Both the position numbers and the translations under genes were made by a program. Shown here piece after piece: positions 11,762 through 21,982 of a stretch of 64,000 bases of DNA; the stretch's first letter is position 1, and each line of letters starts with the position of its first letter. This DNA comes from Gremmenia infestans. Its lineage: Eukaryota; Ascomycota; Leotiomycetes; Helotiales; Hamatocanthoscyphaceae. The notes under the pieces were generated by a model, which did no database searches, was not told the origin of the DNA, and saw only the letters and a list, made by a program, of their open reading frames with translations. Location of the stretch: assembly GCA_032629725.1 (NCBI GenBank), contig JAFEVB010000014.1, positions 62,001 through 126,000 of the forward strand, given 5' to 3'.

Positions 11762-13365
11762 ATGGCAGACAAGATGGCCGAAGCTTTAGTTGAATGCAAG
11801 TCTACCCTCCCCGGCGCAAGTTGCATATTGCCAGTACTGCGACAACCACCGATGAATGGAATGCGCGCGCCCAGCCCATATTCCCCGAATCTTCCAAGTA
11901 TCAATGCTAATCCTACATTATAGGGTCTTCGAATGCCAACGACGCCATCAATATCTCCCTAGTCAACCCCGAAAAGACACTCTCAACCTTCCACCCCAAA
12001 TTCACATACCCAATATTCGGCGATGAAGAGTCCATCTTTGGCTACCAGGGCCTCAAAATCAATCTTCGATACAATAGCAGTGATATGCGCCCGGTCTTGC
12101 AGGTTACATATAATAAGAAATTTAAGCCGGTTGGGGACGTGGAACCCACGGATGTGAAGGGTGCATTGGAGGAGTTTCTGCCGAAGAGTAGGTTATGAGC
12201 GTTGCCATATTTGCTCAAGTTCTGACAGGATGTAGCTGCTTTTGAGAAGATCTCCGTATTTGAGGCTGCGATCAAAGATCCCTCGTATGCGGAATGGAGC
12301 CCACCGGGAGAATTATGGACGACGGTTTCAGGCAAAGTGGATGAGAGCTTTGAGGTATGGCAGGGTAGCCTTGCGGACGTGACTGTAAAGCAACTGGTCA
12401 AACGGCTTCAGATACTAGTTCCTTTCTTCATTGAAGGCGGGACGATGATCGATCTGGATGATTCAGAGGGAAATCTGGATAGATGGACGGTATTCTTTCT
12501 TTACAAGAAGACTCTAGCTGGGACATATGAATTCGTTGGCTACTCGACAGTCTATCGATACTTTTTATACCAACCACCTACCAAATCCGGAAAGTCACCA
12601 GCAAGGAAACAGCGCATCGAGCAAGAAGCCTACCTAGACTTCACGCTCCCCCTCCCCAAAATATCCTTCTCAGACCTACCATGCCGCTCCCGGATATCGC
12701 AATTCATCATCCTTCCCCCCTACCACGGCGGAGGAAACGGTTCCCGATTCTACAACGCAATCTTCGACTACTACCTCCAAGACAAGAGCACGATCGAGAT
12801 TACTGTCGAGGATCCAAACGAGGCGTTTGACGATATGAGAGATCTGAACGATCTAGCACGTCTTCGAACAATCCCCGAATTCACAGCGCTCCGTATTAAC
12901 AAGTCAGCCATGCCCCGCCACACCGGCCCCGTACCACGCAACATCCTCGACCTGCCCCTCCTCGAGACGCTGCGCACGAAGCTGAAAATCGCGCCTAGAC
13001 AGTTCTTCCGCGTCGTCGAGATGCAACTCCTCTCACTAATCCATCCAGCCGTCAAACAGTCTCTGCTCGTCGAACATTCGACCAGGGATGTGCCGAACCT
13101 GAAGGAGAAGAAGCACGAGTATCATCTGTGGCAGCTGTGGGTTAAGAAGAGGTTGTATAAGCATAATAAGGATACCCTTATGCAGCTGGACCGCAGCGAG
13201 AGGATTGAGAAGCTGGAGCAGGCGTTGGGGGGCGTGGAGGCGGATTATGCGAGGTTGTTGAGGGCTTTTGGTGATAGGGCGAAGGCGCCGATGGGGGAGA
13301 AAAGGGGTTTGGAGGAAGAGGGGGAGGGGGAGGAGCCTGGTGCTAAGAAGGTTAAGCTTGCTTAG
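11762..13365 (+). CDS. HAT1: Type B histone acetyltransferase catalytic subunit Hat1
   Basis: Exons 11762-11795, 11924-12187 and 12236-13365 give 475 residues. Intron 1 uses a GC donor (GAAT|GCAAGT) and a normal TAG acceptor with a TGCTAAT branch site. This is the only choice that yields the conserved WSSNANDAINISL start of Hat1, and the nearby GT reads into the wrong frame. The protein shows FTYPIFGDEESIFGY, an acetyl-CoA site around residues 252-275 (QFIILPPYHGGGNGSRFY) and ITVEDPNEAFDDMRDL with the catalytic acidic residues. It also has the helical C-domain and a basic, acidic-rich tail ending KKVKLA, a possible nuclear signal. Hat1 with Hat2 acetylates newly made histone H4 at K5/K12 before deposition. 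The gene converges on the P5C reductase gene. Confidence 0.95.
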
Positions 13366-13598
13366 AAAGGGGGTTTATAGTTTATACCATGGGAATGCGA
13401 CTGAGGGCTCAAGGTGGGGTTTACGAGGAGAATGGCGTTATAATCTGCATTCTAAAGCAGATACGGCGTTACATACATCATGGCATGGCACGAATATGAT
13501 TTGAATGAATGAATAAACAGACTTTAATTCTGCAGACTGGCGTCTAATACCGGTACATGTCTAATAATGTCGAACTTCTAACTTCTCTATTCTTTATT

Positions 13599-14678
13599 TT
13601 ACTCTAACCTCCTCGTCCCATTAACCCCCTGAACACCTTTCCCCAGCAACGCCGCCACCCCCGTCGCCTCCCTAATAGCCTTGGCCACCGTCCCCCTAAC
13701 CATACCCTCCTCCAGCACCAGCAAGCCCCCAATCGTACACCCCCCCGGCGTCGTAACCTTATCCCTCAGTATCGCCGGATGCTCGCCATTAAGCACCAGT
13801 CCTGCCGCGCCCCTCATCGTCTGCGCGGCCATGCGCTGGGCCTCTGCTCTCGGGATCCCCATTGCGACGGCGCCATCGATAGCAGCCTCTAGCACGAGCG
13901 CGAAGAAGGCAGGCCCGGATCCGCACAATGCGGTCGAGGCGTCCATATTGGACGCGGGCAGGTAGACGACGTCGCCGATGCGTTTGAAGATCCAGGTTAC
14001 GAGCGCTTCTGTCTCAGTGGGCAGGGGTGGGGTGGAGGTTGCGATTACGGTCATGGATTCGCGGATCTGGGACGCCGTGTTGGGCATTGCGCGGATGACT
14101 GTCGGTGGTGCTTCTTCACCCGGGGAGAGGAAGAGGGAGTCGAGGATTGCTTCTTTAGTCACGCCGGCGCAGATGCTGATGAGGAGTTTGTTCTGCAAAG
14201 CAGCGCGCATGCCTTCGGCGGCTAGGATGGAGGATACCATGTAGGGTTTGCAAGCGAGGAGGATGATGTCTGCTTCAGTGCAGGCGCGGACATTTTCATT
14301 TTGGACGATGGAGACGACATTTAGGTGAGAGGAGAGGGCGGTTTGGATTTGGGATGCTCGGGTGGGGGTGCGGACGCAGGCGATGAAGCGGGAGGGGAGG
14401 CGGGAGGGTCTTTCTGCTGGTGTGGAGGTGGAGGTGGATGTGTTTGCGGTTGAAGTTGAGGGTGAGGAGGAGGAGAGAGAAGAGAGAATCCCGGAGAGGA
14501 TTGCTATACCCATTGTACCTGTGAATTGTTGTCAGCCTTGTTCTTGTTTGTTATGGCTGCTTGTTTGCAAACGGGTCAATTGAGTGGATTGAATTGAATG
14601 GATTGAATTAGCAAAAGACATACCGCAACCCAAGACTGTCAAAGTCATCTCAGATCCTTTACCACCGTTGCTTGCCAT
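13599..14678 (-). CDS. PRO3: Pyrroline-5-carboxylate reductase (last step of proline synthesis)
   Basis: Exons are complement of 13599-14518 and 14624-14678 (105-bp intron), encoding 324 residues. The splice rebuilds the Rossmann motif VLGCGTMGIAILSG at residues 15-28, which confirms the junction. Further signatures are ACKPYMVSSIL, VIRAMPNTASQIRES, ALCGSGPAFFALVLEAAIDG (active-site and dimer region) and KVTTPGGCTIGGL, the family's C-terminal signature. A low-complexity Ser/Thr insert (about residues 33-52) lies between the first beta-alpha units. The enzyme reduces pyrroline-5-carboxylate to proline with NAD(P)H. The start at 14678 is preferred. An in-frame non-coding-looking extension reaches upstream to about 14756 but is less conserved in character. 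Confidence 0.95.
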
Positions 14679-14837
14679 CTTGTCTTCAACACAACCTTTT
14701 CTGGATGCTTGACTTGAAAAGTTCTTGACGCCTCGTGAAGTACTTGTACAGAACAAGGATCAACTGCCCCTCCACACTACATCCCAACCCAGTTAAGCGC
14801 AGCAGCACAGACCAACACTTACTTCTCTCACTCCACC
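14679..14837. promoter_or_regulatory. Compact divergent promoter of PRO3 and CTK3
   Basis: Only 159 bases separate the start codons of the two divergent genes, so both promoters must overlap here. The part next to CTK3 is CT- and CA-rich (ending TTCTCTCACTCCACC before the ATG). No recognised factor site is claimed. Confidence 0.5.
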
Positions 14838-15825
14838 ATGTCTTTCTCTCACTCCACTAACTTTGACTACGACTTCACATCCCCGCCGTCCTCCAAGCTC
14901 CGCGATCCCTTCGAGAGCTACAACCATGACCCTGTCGTGAACAGCAGCAGCGTGCCTATCCCCGACCGTGGTCACGGAACCACCACCCCAAACCAGAAGA
15001 GAATGGATCCGTTCGAAGTGCGCATCCGCTTCACGCAGCTGCTGCAGCATCTCAATGCATCAGTCACCAGCGCGAATAAGGCGGCGCAGTATGCGTTGAA
15101 GTATAGGGATATGGATGAGGATTTGCATTCTTGTATTCTTGAACAGTTGGAGCGTGTAAGCAATTCTTCTCACTTATAATAAAAACTTACATATAACATT
15201 GACGGAGCTAATATGCAAAATTCAGAACACAATGAACAACCGCGCAAACATAATGTATTTCATCGAACACCTCTGCGATGCATCAGCCCGCGAATCCCAC
15301 ACAGCCTACATCCGCATGATGGAGCGCGACATCCTCCGCGTCGTCGACGCCGTGGCGCCCGAAGACGGGTCCGGAGCCGCCAACGTAAAAGTAGTGCGGC
15401 GCGTCCTTCAAGCCCTCCAACAAAAGTCCTTCCTGCTGCCCCAAACAATCCTAGAAATAGAAGAATGTCTCAAGGAGCGCGACACTTTGCCCTCATCCTC
15501 CCCAGCCGATGTGGAGATGACAGCTTCGAGCACAGGTGGCAGGAATGGCAGCGGGGGGTATGCGTATGGCAAGCTGGATAAGAAACAGGTGGAACAGCGC
15601 ATCGAAGAAGATCGTGAGCGGCACAAGCGCTTGAGGGAAAATATCTGGGCGGTGCCGAGAAATGGGGATCTGGAGGTGGAGTGGCAGAAGTTGTGGGATG
15701 AGACGAGTGAGCTGGGGGAGGATGACTTTATTCTGTATGAGGAGGAGGCTGCGGAGCGAAGGGAGGCGGCGGTGGATTGGGCTGAGGAGTATAGTATGAA
15801 AGTTAAGGTTTCTGCTAATGAGTGA
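14838..15825 (+). CDS. CTK3: CTD kinase subunit gamma (Ctk3), RNA polymerase II CTD Ser2 kinase complex
   Basis: Exons 14838-15155 and 15226-15825 encode 305 residues. The intron (70 bp, GTAAGC...CAG) falls between QLERV-coding sequence and NTMNNRANIMYFIEHL. The conserved Ctk3 CID-like domain begins at MDPFEVRIRFTQLLQHLNAS and runs through YALKYRDMDEDLHSCILEQL and NNRANIMYFIEHLCD to the helix with YIRMMERDILRVV. The first 55 residues are a poorly ordered, family-typical extension. The tail carries a charged helix (EQRIEEDRERHKRLRENIW). Ctk3 bridges cyclin Ctk2 and kinase Ctk1 to phosphorylate the polymerase II C-terminal repeats during elongation. It is divergent from PRO3, and nothing unusual is seen in the coding sequence. 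Confidence 0.9.
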
Positions 15826-16667
15826 GTGAGCATTGCATTTACTGTGGCGTGGCGTTTGGGAAGGGGAATATTTGAGGATTTGAGGCGTCATGGATGGGAT
15901 GGGGTATATAAAATTGGCAATCGGCGAGCATATTAAGTAGATGTTGGCATTTGATTCTATGCATACTATTATTCGACGAATGAACTCTGATAAGTATCCT
16001 CTCTCTCTCATGCTCTTCGCACATACTATAGACAAGTCGTAAAAGCAAACCAACTACCTACCTAGGTAGGTCAAGTGCTCTTCCACTCTCCTCTCTTTGA
16101 CTCTTCCAGCGATACCTTTTCTTTTCACCTCAAACCAAAAAAAGTATCCATCTCTCTTATGTTGGCTACGGCCTGTTTTTTACGTCTAGTAGAATGAATG
16201 CTGGGTTTATTACTGATGTGTTTGTGGGATAGGTGATAGTATACTGTGTTATATCGTATTAGCATACAGCAGTTTTGGTTTTCTAGAGGTAGAGGGTAGG
16301 GTACTATTGGGTTAGGAGTTGAAGAATTATTAGATGGCTTTGTACGGAGTGATTAGATTTTATTGAGAACGTGGTTAGGATGGAAGGTAGAGGTAGAAGG
16401 TGAAGTAGATAACTACAGTAATAGTGTGATTTTAGAGGTGTGAGATACCTTAAATATGTATGTAAAAGGGGCTCTGAGAGCTGTGTTGCGGTTGCGTGTA
16501 AAAGAAAGTCTTACTTGTGATTTATCACATATGATATATTCATACATTCATAGCATAGGCTAACGCCACTTTACCTACCCAACCCAACACCCATAAAGAA
16601 ATTCAATAATCGATGCCCGTTTCTTTAAGAAAAGGATACCCTATACCCTCTGAAAATAGGAGACCCC
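15826..16667. other. Intergenic 3'-3' region between CTK3 and the PLD-like gene
   Basis: No gene is seen between the two convergent genes. A perfect 14-bp palindrome CCTACCTAGGTAGG is at 16057-16070. The remainder is AT-rich 3' flank with many TATGTA-like blocks suited to fungal polyadenylation. Confidence 0.6.
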
Positions 16668-18569
16668 CTAAAAACCCCCCTTATCCTGCACCTTCTTAAG
16701 CATCCCCTTCACCCCCTTAACCAACCCCTCCATCTTCCCCGGATCCCCCATATACCCCGCCCCCGGCCTCCCTTGACCATCCCTCCAAATCCCATCTTCA
16801 GCCGCCTCGCCAAAAAGCCTCGTATTCTGATTCCGCTCTATACCTTCTCTCCACTGCGCGCAGATGGCCGCGCTATCAAGCATGACGTTGATTTCCTGGC
16901 TATGGTACCAACTCTGCGTATCCTGATTGCCGCTCCCCTGAATACCGACATGCTCGTCTACAACCAGGAGCTTGATATGGCAAGAGCGCTGCTTGAAGGA
17001 CTGATGAATGGGGTGGTCCTGGTCCTTGCCGACATAGTAGCAAGTTTTCAAGCGTTGGCGCTCGGTGGCGGATATCGAGCGCACGAGGGTCTGCGCGGCC
17101 TGGTCGTTGGTACCACCCTGCCCGGGGATGATCTCGCCGGCGTCGTTGTAGCCGAAGCAGACGTAGTAGGTGACCTGGATACCACGCTTCAGAGCGGCGG
17201 CTAGAGCGGGGATCAAGGGCGCGGCGTTGAGGTCCGGGGTTTGGATGAAGATTGTGCGGGTGGCGTTGCGGATTAGGGAGAGCCAGGCTTCGTTTTGAGG
17301 GACGTAGACGTTTTTGCTGTTGGGGGGACCGTAGGGAGGGCGGGATACTAGGGCCATGGGTACTGGGGCGGTGGTCATGCTGGTGATGTAGGGGGTCATT
17401 TCTTGGCCGTCTGGGATGTCAGGGCCGGAGGGGGGAATGGGGCTTTTGCAAGCGAGGTTTAGTTGGCGGTTTATGGCTTGCAGGTGGGTTTCGTGGGGTT
17501 TGGTGGAGTAGCAGGCTTGCATGCGGATTATTTCGCTGTTGATGGTGGTGTCGTAGTGAGGATCACCTGGCATATGCTCTGGAAGGCGTTCTGCATGTAC
17601 TCGTCCCTCGGCCGCTATCTCATCTTGTCCTTGAGGGAGTGTTCGGTCAAGATAGATGGGCTCTGTATTGGGTGTGGGAAGACCACCATTACTTGCAGGA
17701 GTGCTATGAGAGGGAAGGATGGGGACGAGATGGTTGTTCCAGGTGATCAACGCCGTGTCGTAGATACTATCCACGATTGGCCCTTCCAAATGGGTCATCA
17801 TCTCCACGTTATCATTGTCTTCCATGTTATTGCTCATGACGGCCGCTTGTTTGCGATCCACGACACAAAACTTGGCGTGAAGTGTTCCTAACACCAGCCT
17901 GTGAAGACTGACGACCTGGAAATCTAGATTGGGTATCTCTTCTGGCTTTGGCAACAGAATGGTCTTGCCTGAATATGCTTCCGGCTTCACCTCTTGATGG
18001 GCGTCAAAGGCATTTAAAGCCGATGCCTTGTCGTACATCATCTTCACCACCACCCTCTCTCCCCTATCCCCAGCTCTTCTCGACAGCTCTACCAGAGCAT
18101 CTCTGACCAGTCTCTGTGCCACCGACGGAGACCACGAACATGTGATGAAGAAGACCTCTTTCTCAGCGCGGACAATCATGTTTGACACATGGCGGATAAT
18201 GTCTGCCAACGGTGCAATGACAGTGAGTGGTACTGTTCCGTGAGATGCAATTAATGGCGGGGATACCACTCCAGACATGGGATCTGCATCTAAACAATTC
18301 AGGGAATCGGCAAAGGCTTGTAGGAAGAGAGGACTGGGATGCGATGGACCCCAACGACCGCATTTGAAGGCCAGCTCCAGGTCCAGCGACTGAAGGGGAG
18401 AAGGGGTAAAGCGATGTCCATATCCTTCTGGTTCATGGTGCGGATCTTTTTTGTAGTGCCCATAGAGCTGCTTGACAATGTTCCCAGGCGCTTCTGTAGG
18501 GGTTCTAGCAAGGACTGAGCTGACTGAATCGGTGGCTTGACAGAGCTCGAGAACATGTTGCGACACCAT
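16668..18569 (-). CDS. Phospholipase D-superfamily protein with two HKD motifs
   Basis: A single exon encodes 633 residues from the ATG at 18569. The open frame continues upstream to 18632, but only through a TTG codon, so this ATG is chosen. Two HxKxxxxD motifs are present: HAKFCVVD at residues 231-238, followed by SNNMEDNDNVEM, and HIKLLVVD at 531-538, followed by GIQGSGNQDTQSW. This is the paired catalytic layout of PLD enzymes. There is no PX, PH or C2 domain, so it is not the classical Spo14-type PLD. It resembles the short fungal PLD-like family related to cardiolipin synthase and bacterial PLDs. A hydrophobic region around 134-145 precedes motif 1. Likely activity is phosphodiester hydrolysis or transphosphatidylation. 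The substrate is unknown and no signal peptide is evident. Confidence 0.85.
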   Translation of the reverse strand: MVSQHVLELCQATDSVSSVLARTPTEAPGNIVKQLYGHYKKDPHHEPEGYGHRFTPSPLQSLDLELAFKCGRWGPSHPSPLFLQAFADSLNCLDADPMSGVVSPPLIASHGTVPLTVIAPLADIIRHVSNMIVRAEKEVFFITCSWSPSVAQRLVRDALVELSRRAGDRGERVVVKMMYDKASALNAFDAHQEVKPEAYSGKTILLPKPEEIPNLDFQVVSLHRLVLGTLHAKFCVVDRKQAAVMSNNMEDNDNVEMMTHLEGPIVDSIYDTALITWNNHLVPILPSHSTPASNGGLPTPNTEPIYLDRTLPQGQDEIAAEGRVHAERLPEHMPGDPHYDTTINSEIIRMQACYSTKPHETHLQAINRQLNLACKSPIPPSGPDIPDGQEMTPYITSMTTAPVPMALVSRPPYGPPNSKNVYVPQNEAWLSLIRNATRTIFIQTPDLNAAPLIPALAAALKRGIQVTYYVCFGYNDAGEIIPGQGGTNDQAAQTLVRSISATERQRLKTCYYVGKDQDHPIHQSFKQRSCHIKLLVVDEHVGIQGSGNQDTQSWYHSQEINVMLDSAAICAQWREGIERNQNTRLFGEAAEDGIWRDGQGRPGAGYMGDPGKMEGLVKGVKGMLKKVQDKGGF

Positions 18570-19886
18570 CGTGATCGTGAAGTGATAGTGATGTTGGGGA
18601 ATAACAGAGAGATAGGTGCCAAGACACGCCAAGATGCCAAGATGCAGGTCAGCCTTCTTATGTGCAAGTCATTATGAACATCACATCTGCATGACGTAGC
18701 GTCTTTTTACTTTCAAGTTTCGGGACCCCTGACTATTGAAACTTATTAATAGAACTGCACGTGACTTAGTCTCATGCTGCGAATAGTGGCATATTCCTTC
18801 TTAGCATCTTGAACATGATTTCGAGGTAAGGGGTACCTACATTTTGGTTGATAGACAATCGATAGTATACGACGAATTCTGCCGAATACTAATGTCAAAG
18901 GGGCATTCTTGCTTGATAATGGAGACCTCGCAGGTTGAACACTTTATCATTTCAAGAGCCTTAGAAGGTAATGAATGGACATGATTCAGGAACAACGCAT
19001 ATAGAAAGGAATATAGAAGTGAACAAAACGTAAAAACAGAACCAAGAACAAAATACATTTTAATTCCCAACACGGTCAAGCCGACATTAAACTTGTCACA
19101 TATGGATGACTGCCCTTTAAAACTATGTAGCAGCAACTATAACACTTGTATCGCTTCCGAGTCTCGACCGCCTCCTCTTCCGAATCTGAGTTATCTTGCG
19201 CAGTTGAATGTAAATCATTTAGACGACCAATTCTTTACCCCAGACTAAAGAACATAGGTTTTAAGAACACTGCGAACGGAAACACACAAACTCCATTCTG
19301 GCTCGGCGCGATTGTTGAAACATCTATTAGGCACGTGGTATGTAGGTCACGTAGACGCTAGTAAGGATAAAACCTCTTTTAATTCAACCAATAGATGTGC
19401 CTCATTCTAACCACGATTACGGAGTATCTTACCAATATAAAAATGGGTCTTCCCTGATCCGGTAAATCGTAAGATGGTGATATACAAAGATCTGCAGCAT
19501 CCTGTTGGAATACCCGGGATTACCTGCGGGCACTCGATTTAGCGCTTCGCTTGTGGCTGAGCCTTCCTCAAGCAGGCCACGTCTCGATCCCATGTTGGGA
19601 AATAATTTGCATGGACCAATCAAGGGGAAGAGTGAGCCAAATAATGGTTTGAGATCTACTGACGTATTGTGGGGATGGGCACTTTGAAGGATTGACTAAC
19701 TTTGTCTGTACGTGAAATTCCCAATACTGTATGAGGCTGCGTTTGTTGGGTTTGCGGCGTAGGTAGAGCTCTACTTTACATTGTTGCCTTGAGCAATCAT
19801 CAAACATCCTTCATTCAACATGCTTCGTTTTTCTTAATTAATCAAGGCGTTGTCATTTCTCTATTTTACTTTATTATATACATACA
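18570..19886. other. Intergenic region between divergent PLD-like and GPI-protein genes
   Basis: No frame here is convincing. The region supplies promoters for both flanking genes. It contains a TACTCCGTA copy in reverse at 19418-19426 and TATA-like ATTATATACATACA directly before the ATG of the next gene (about 19873-19886). Confidence 0.6.
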
Positions 19887-20591
19887 ATGCGAATCAATGT
19901 CCTCCATTCCCTAAAAACATCCACCTCGTTTTATCTCCTTTCACTACCTCTAGCATCATCAACATGCACAAACTGGACCGCAGTCCCCTCCTCACAATGC
20001 CCCTCCTGTCTATCCACCTACTCAATCCCAATCGACATCCTCGAATGCCCGCAACCCAATAACGACACCAGCTGCACTATCCCCGTGAAAACCTACTCCG
20101 TACAAGCATACCACTACATCGACATGCCCCAAACCACTACCAGTCCTCCACAGTACAACATCTCGCACTCCATCCCCGTCTCCGACGCCCTGAGCATCTA
20201 CGCACTCGCCCCCTCCACCGAGCGCGTCCAGTACGACAGCCTGAACGCCACAGTCAACACGCTGAGCATACCGCGCGCAGATAGGCGCATGGAGCTCGGG
20301 ACACGCAAGGAGCTCACTTTTGTACCGTTTATGAACACGGTGTCAGGAACGCCGAGCGGGTGTGCGAATGCAAGTTTAGATGGCCGCGTGCTCATGGTGC
20401 TCGCGCCGGCTTATAAGGGCTTTCCGGGGGACGAGCTGGAGGGGGAATGGGTCGTGGTTACGAGTAATATCTCGAATGCGAACGATGGGGCGAGTGGCAC
20501 GCAGAGGACTTCTGCTGGTAGGGGAGGGGGTGTGGGGTATGGTGCCTTGAAGGGGTTAGGAGTAGCGGCTGCGGTGTTTTCGTTCTTATGA
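19887..20591 (+). CDS. Small secreted, probably GPI-anchored glycoprotein of unknown function
   Basis: A single exon encodes 234 residues. The N-terminus (MRINVLHSLKTSTSFYLLSL to about residue 30) is a basic-hydrophobic signal peptide. The mature region has several cysteines early on (CTNW, SSQCPSCLST, LECPQ, TSCTIP) and N-glycosylation sequons (NDTS, YNIS, LNAT, CANAS, SNIS). The end has a Gly/Ser-rich small-residue site followed by a hydrophobic tail (GLGVAAAVFSFL), the typical layout for GPI-anchor attachment. No enzymatic domain is recognised. It sits immediately left of the transposon island, a context common for fast-evolving surface proteins. The product is probably in the cell wall or membrane. 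Function is not assigned. Confidence 0.7.
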   Translation: MRINVLHSLKTSTSFYLLSLPLASSTCTNWTAVPSSQCPSCLSTYSIPIDILECPQPNNDTSCTIPVKTYSVQAYHYIDMPQTTTSPPQYNISHSIPVSDALSIYALAPSTERVQYDSLNATVNTLSIPRADRRMELGTRKELTFVPFMNTVSGTPSGCANASLDGRVLMVLAPAYKGFPGDELEGEWVVVTSNISNANDGASGTQRTSAGRGGGVGYGALKGLGVAAAVFSFL

Positions 20592-21000
20592 CATGGATTA
20601 TATTCTTTCATGCTCCTTGAACTGTGTGAGTGAGTGACATGCCATCTTTTGAAATTCTGAGAGCGGCGGCAAGGCATGTGAGATATTGTATAAAGATTAA
20701 TCAAGAACGAAAACTAAATGTGAAGAATGCTAGATCCGTTTGAAAAGTATGATCGCTTTTGTAGAAAGAAGTACATTTCCTCACTACAGCCAGGAAGAAT
20801 AATAGCATGATTGACACGAGACTTGATACGAAGAGATGTGTATATAAGTTTCAAAAAGTCAATAATCAAATGCAATGCAAATCTGTAGTTGACTTTCTCC
20901 AAATTCCTAGGTATCTAGGAGTTAACTTGACCTATTGAGATACGCGTATACGGTAAGGTAGAACTCAGCTCAGTTGCAAAGCTAAACCGTGTGAATACTG
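20592..21000. other. Gene-free flank of the transposon island
   Basis: This is the 3' flank of the GPI-protein gene. Base composition is ordinary, in contrast to the AT-rich DNA beginning at about 21130. Nothing else is recognised. Confidence 0.6.
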
Positions 21001-21134
21001 TGGAGGTGGGTTTTGGACCACGTGATTGACGGACAAACCGATTAGCTTAGTCATCGCTTGATGTTATCGCATCGCAGTAACCGTAGATCTTAATAAATTT
21101 AAGTCTTCACCTCTAACAAATCCCTGCCTAATAA
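21001..21134 (+). repeat. Left terminal direct repeat of the island
   Basis: This 134-base sequence (TGGAGGTGGGTTTTGGACCA...) matches 33082-33215 without a gap. About 13 differences are seen and all are transitions. Short inverted ends (GAGGTG near the start, CACCTC near base 110) are present in both copies. It is likely a short LTR or terminal repeat. Confidence 0.85.
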
Positions 21135-21982
21135 ATTAGTGACCTATATAGGGAGGAGGCGCGCGTAAGACTTATTTTTCTTTGCTTCTTTTACTAATAC
21201 TATTATTATAATAAATTTCGAGGCTATATGCATAGCATCTTATAGTTCTCTATTAGAGTCTACCTATGGTTATACCTAGGATTTTTAACCTTCTATATCC
21301 TTAATAGCATTTATGTAGTAATTGCTATATAAAGAACACGTTTTCCCCTTTTCTAAATAACTTAAGCATTTATCTAATAGCTAATAGCTATATCTAACTA
21401 TTCTTAAATCCTTACTCTGCAATTCCAGCTATTAGTATATTTATTATAGCTTAGTTTAGCATCCTACCTTGCTCTGCACCTTAAGCTATCTCGAATACTA
21501 CTCTACGGGCGTCTTAGAGTACTCTAAAGCATTAAATATATAATTCCGACCTTATTATATAAATATTACCCTCTTAAATAAACTTGTAAGCTTCTATTAA
21601 TAGAAATCTAGAATCCGTAAGAAGCGCTCCTTTTTCTCTAGCTGCTCTTACCTTTAACACTTTAAAGATTCCTACTAATTCTAAGAGAGTTCTTGCTACT
21701 AGAAGGTTTATTAACCCTAATACTTCTTCGCTAAGAATTAAAGTTAATAATCTTTTTACTTTAATATCTACCCTACTTTATTCCCTAATCCTTTTTCCCT
21801 AAGATTAGATATTAACTTAAGACTTAAGAAACTTACTACTAGCTAGTAAACATAATACTAAGTTAGACTAAGCAGATACCCTTAAAGCTAAGAGCCTACC
21901 TTTTTTACTTTTTCTACCTATTTTAATACTAACCTTCTTTCGGCCAATAATACTTATACCCTTTTCTTAGCTTATTATAGCT
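21135..21982. other. Untranslated leader of the retroelement
   Basis: This AT-rich sequence between the left repeat and the gag start has no readable frame. No tRNA-complementary primer-binding site could be identified with confidence after the repeat, which may be due to RIP decay. Confidence 0.5.

Noticed and set aside
11799..11923. GT donor for HAT1 intron 1 (AA|GTCTAC)
   Set aside because: It shifts the frame and loses the conserved WSSNAND segment. The GC donor four bases earlier keeps it.
18570..18632. 21-residue N-terminal extension of the PLD-like protein
   Set aside because: The frame is open but begins with TTG; the first ATG is at 18569.
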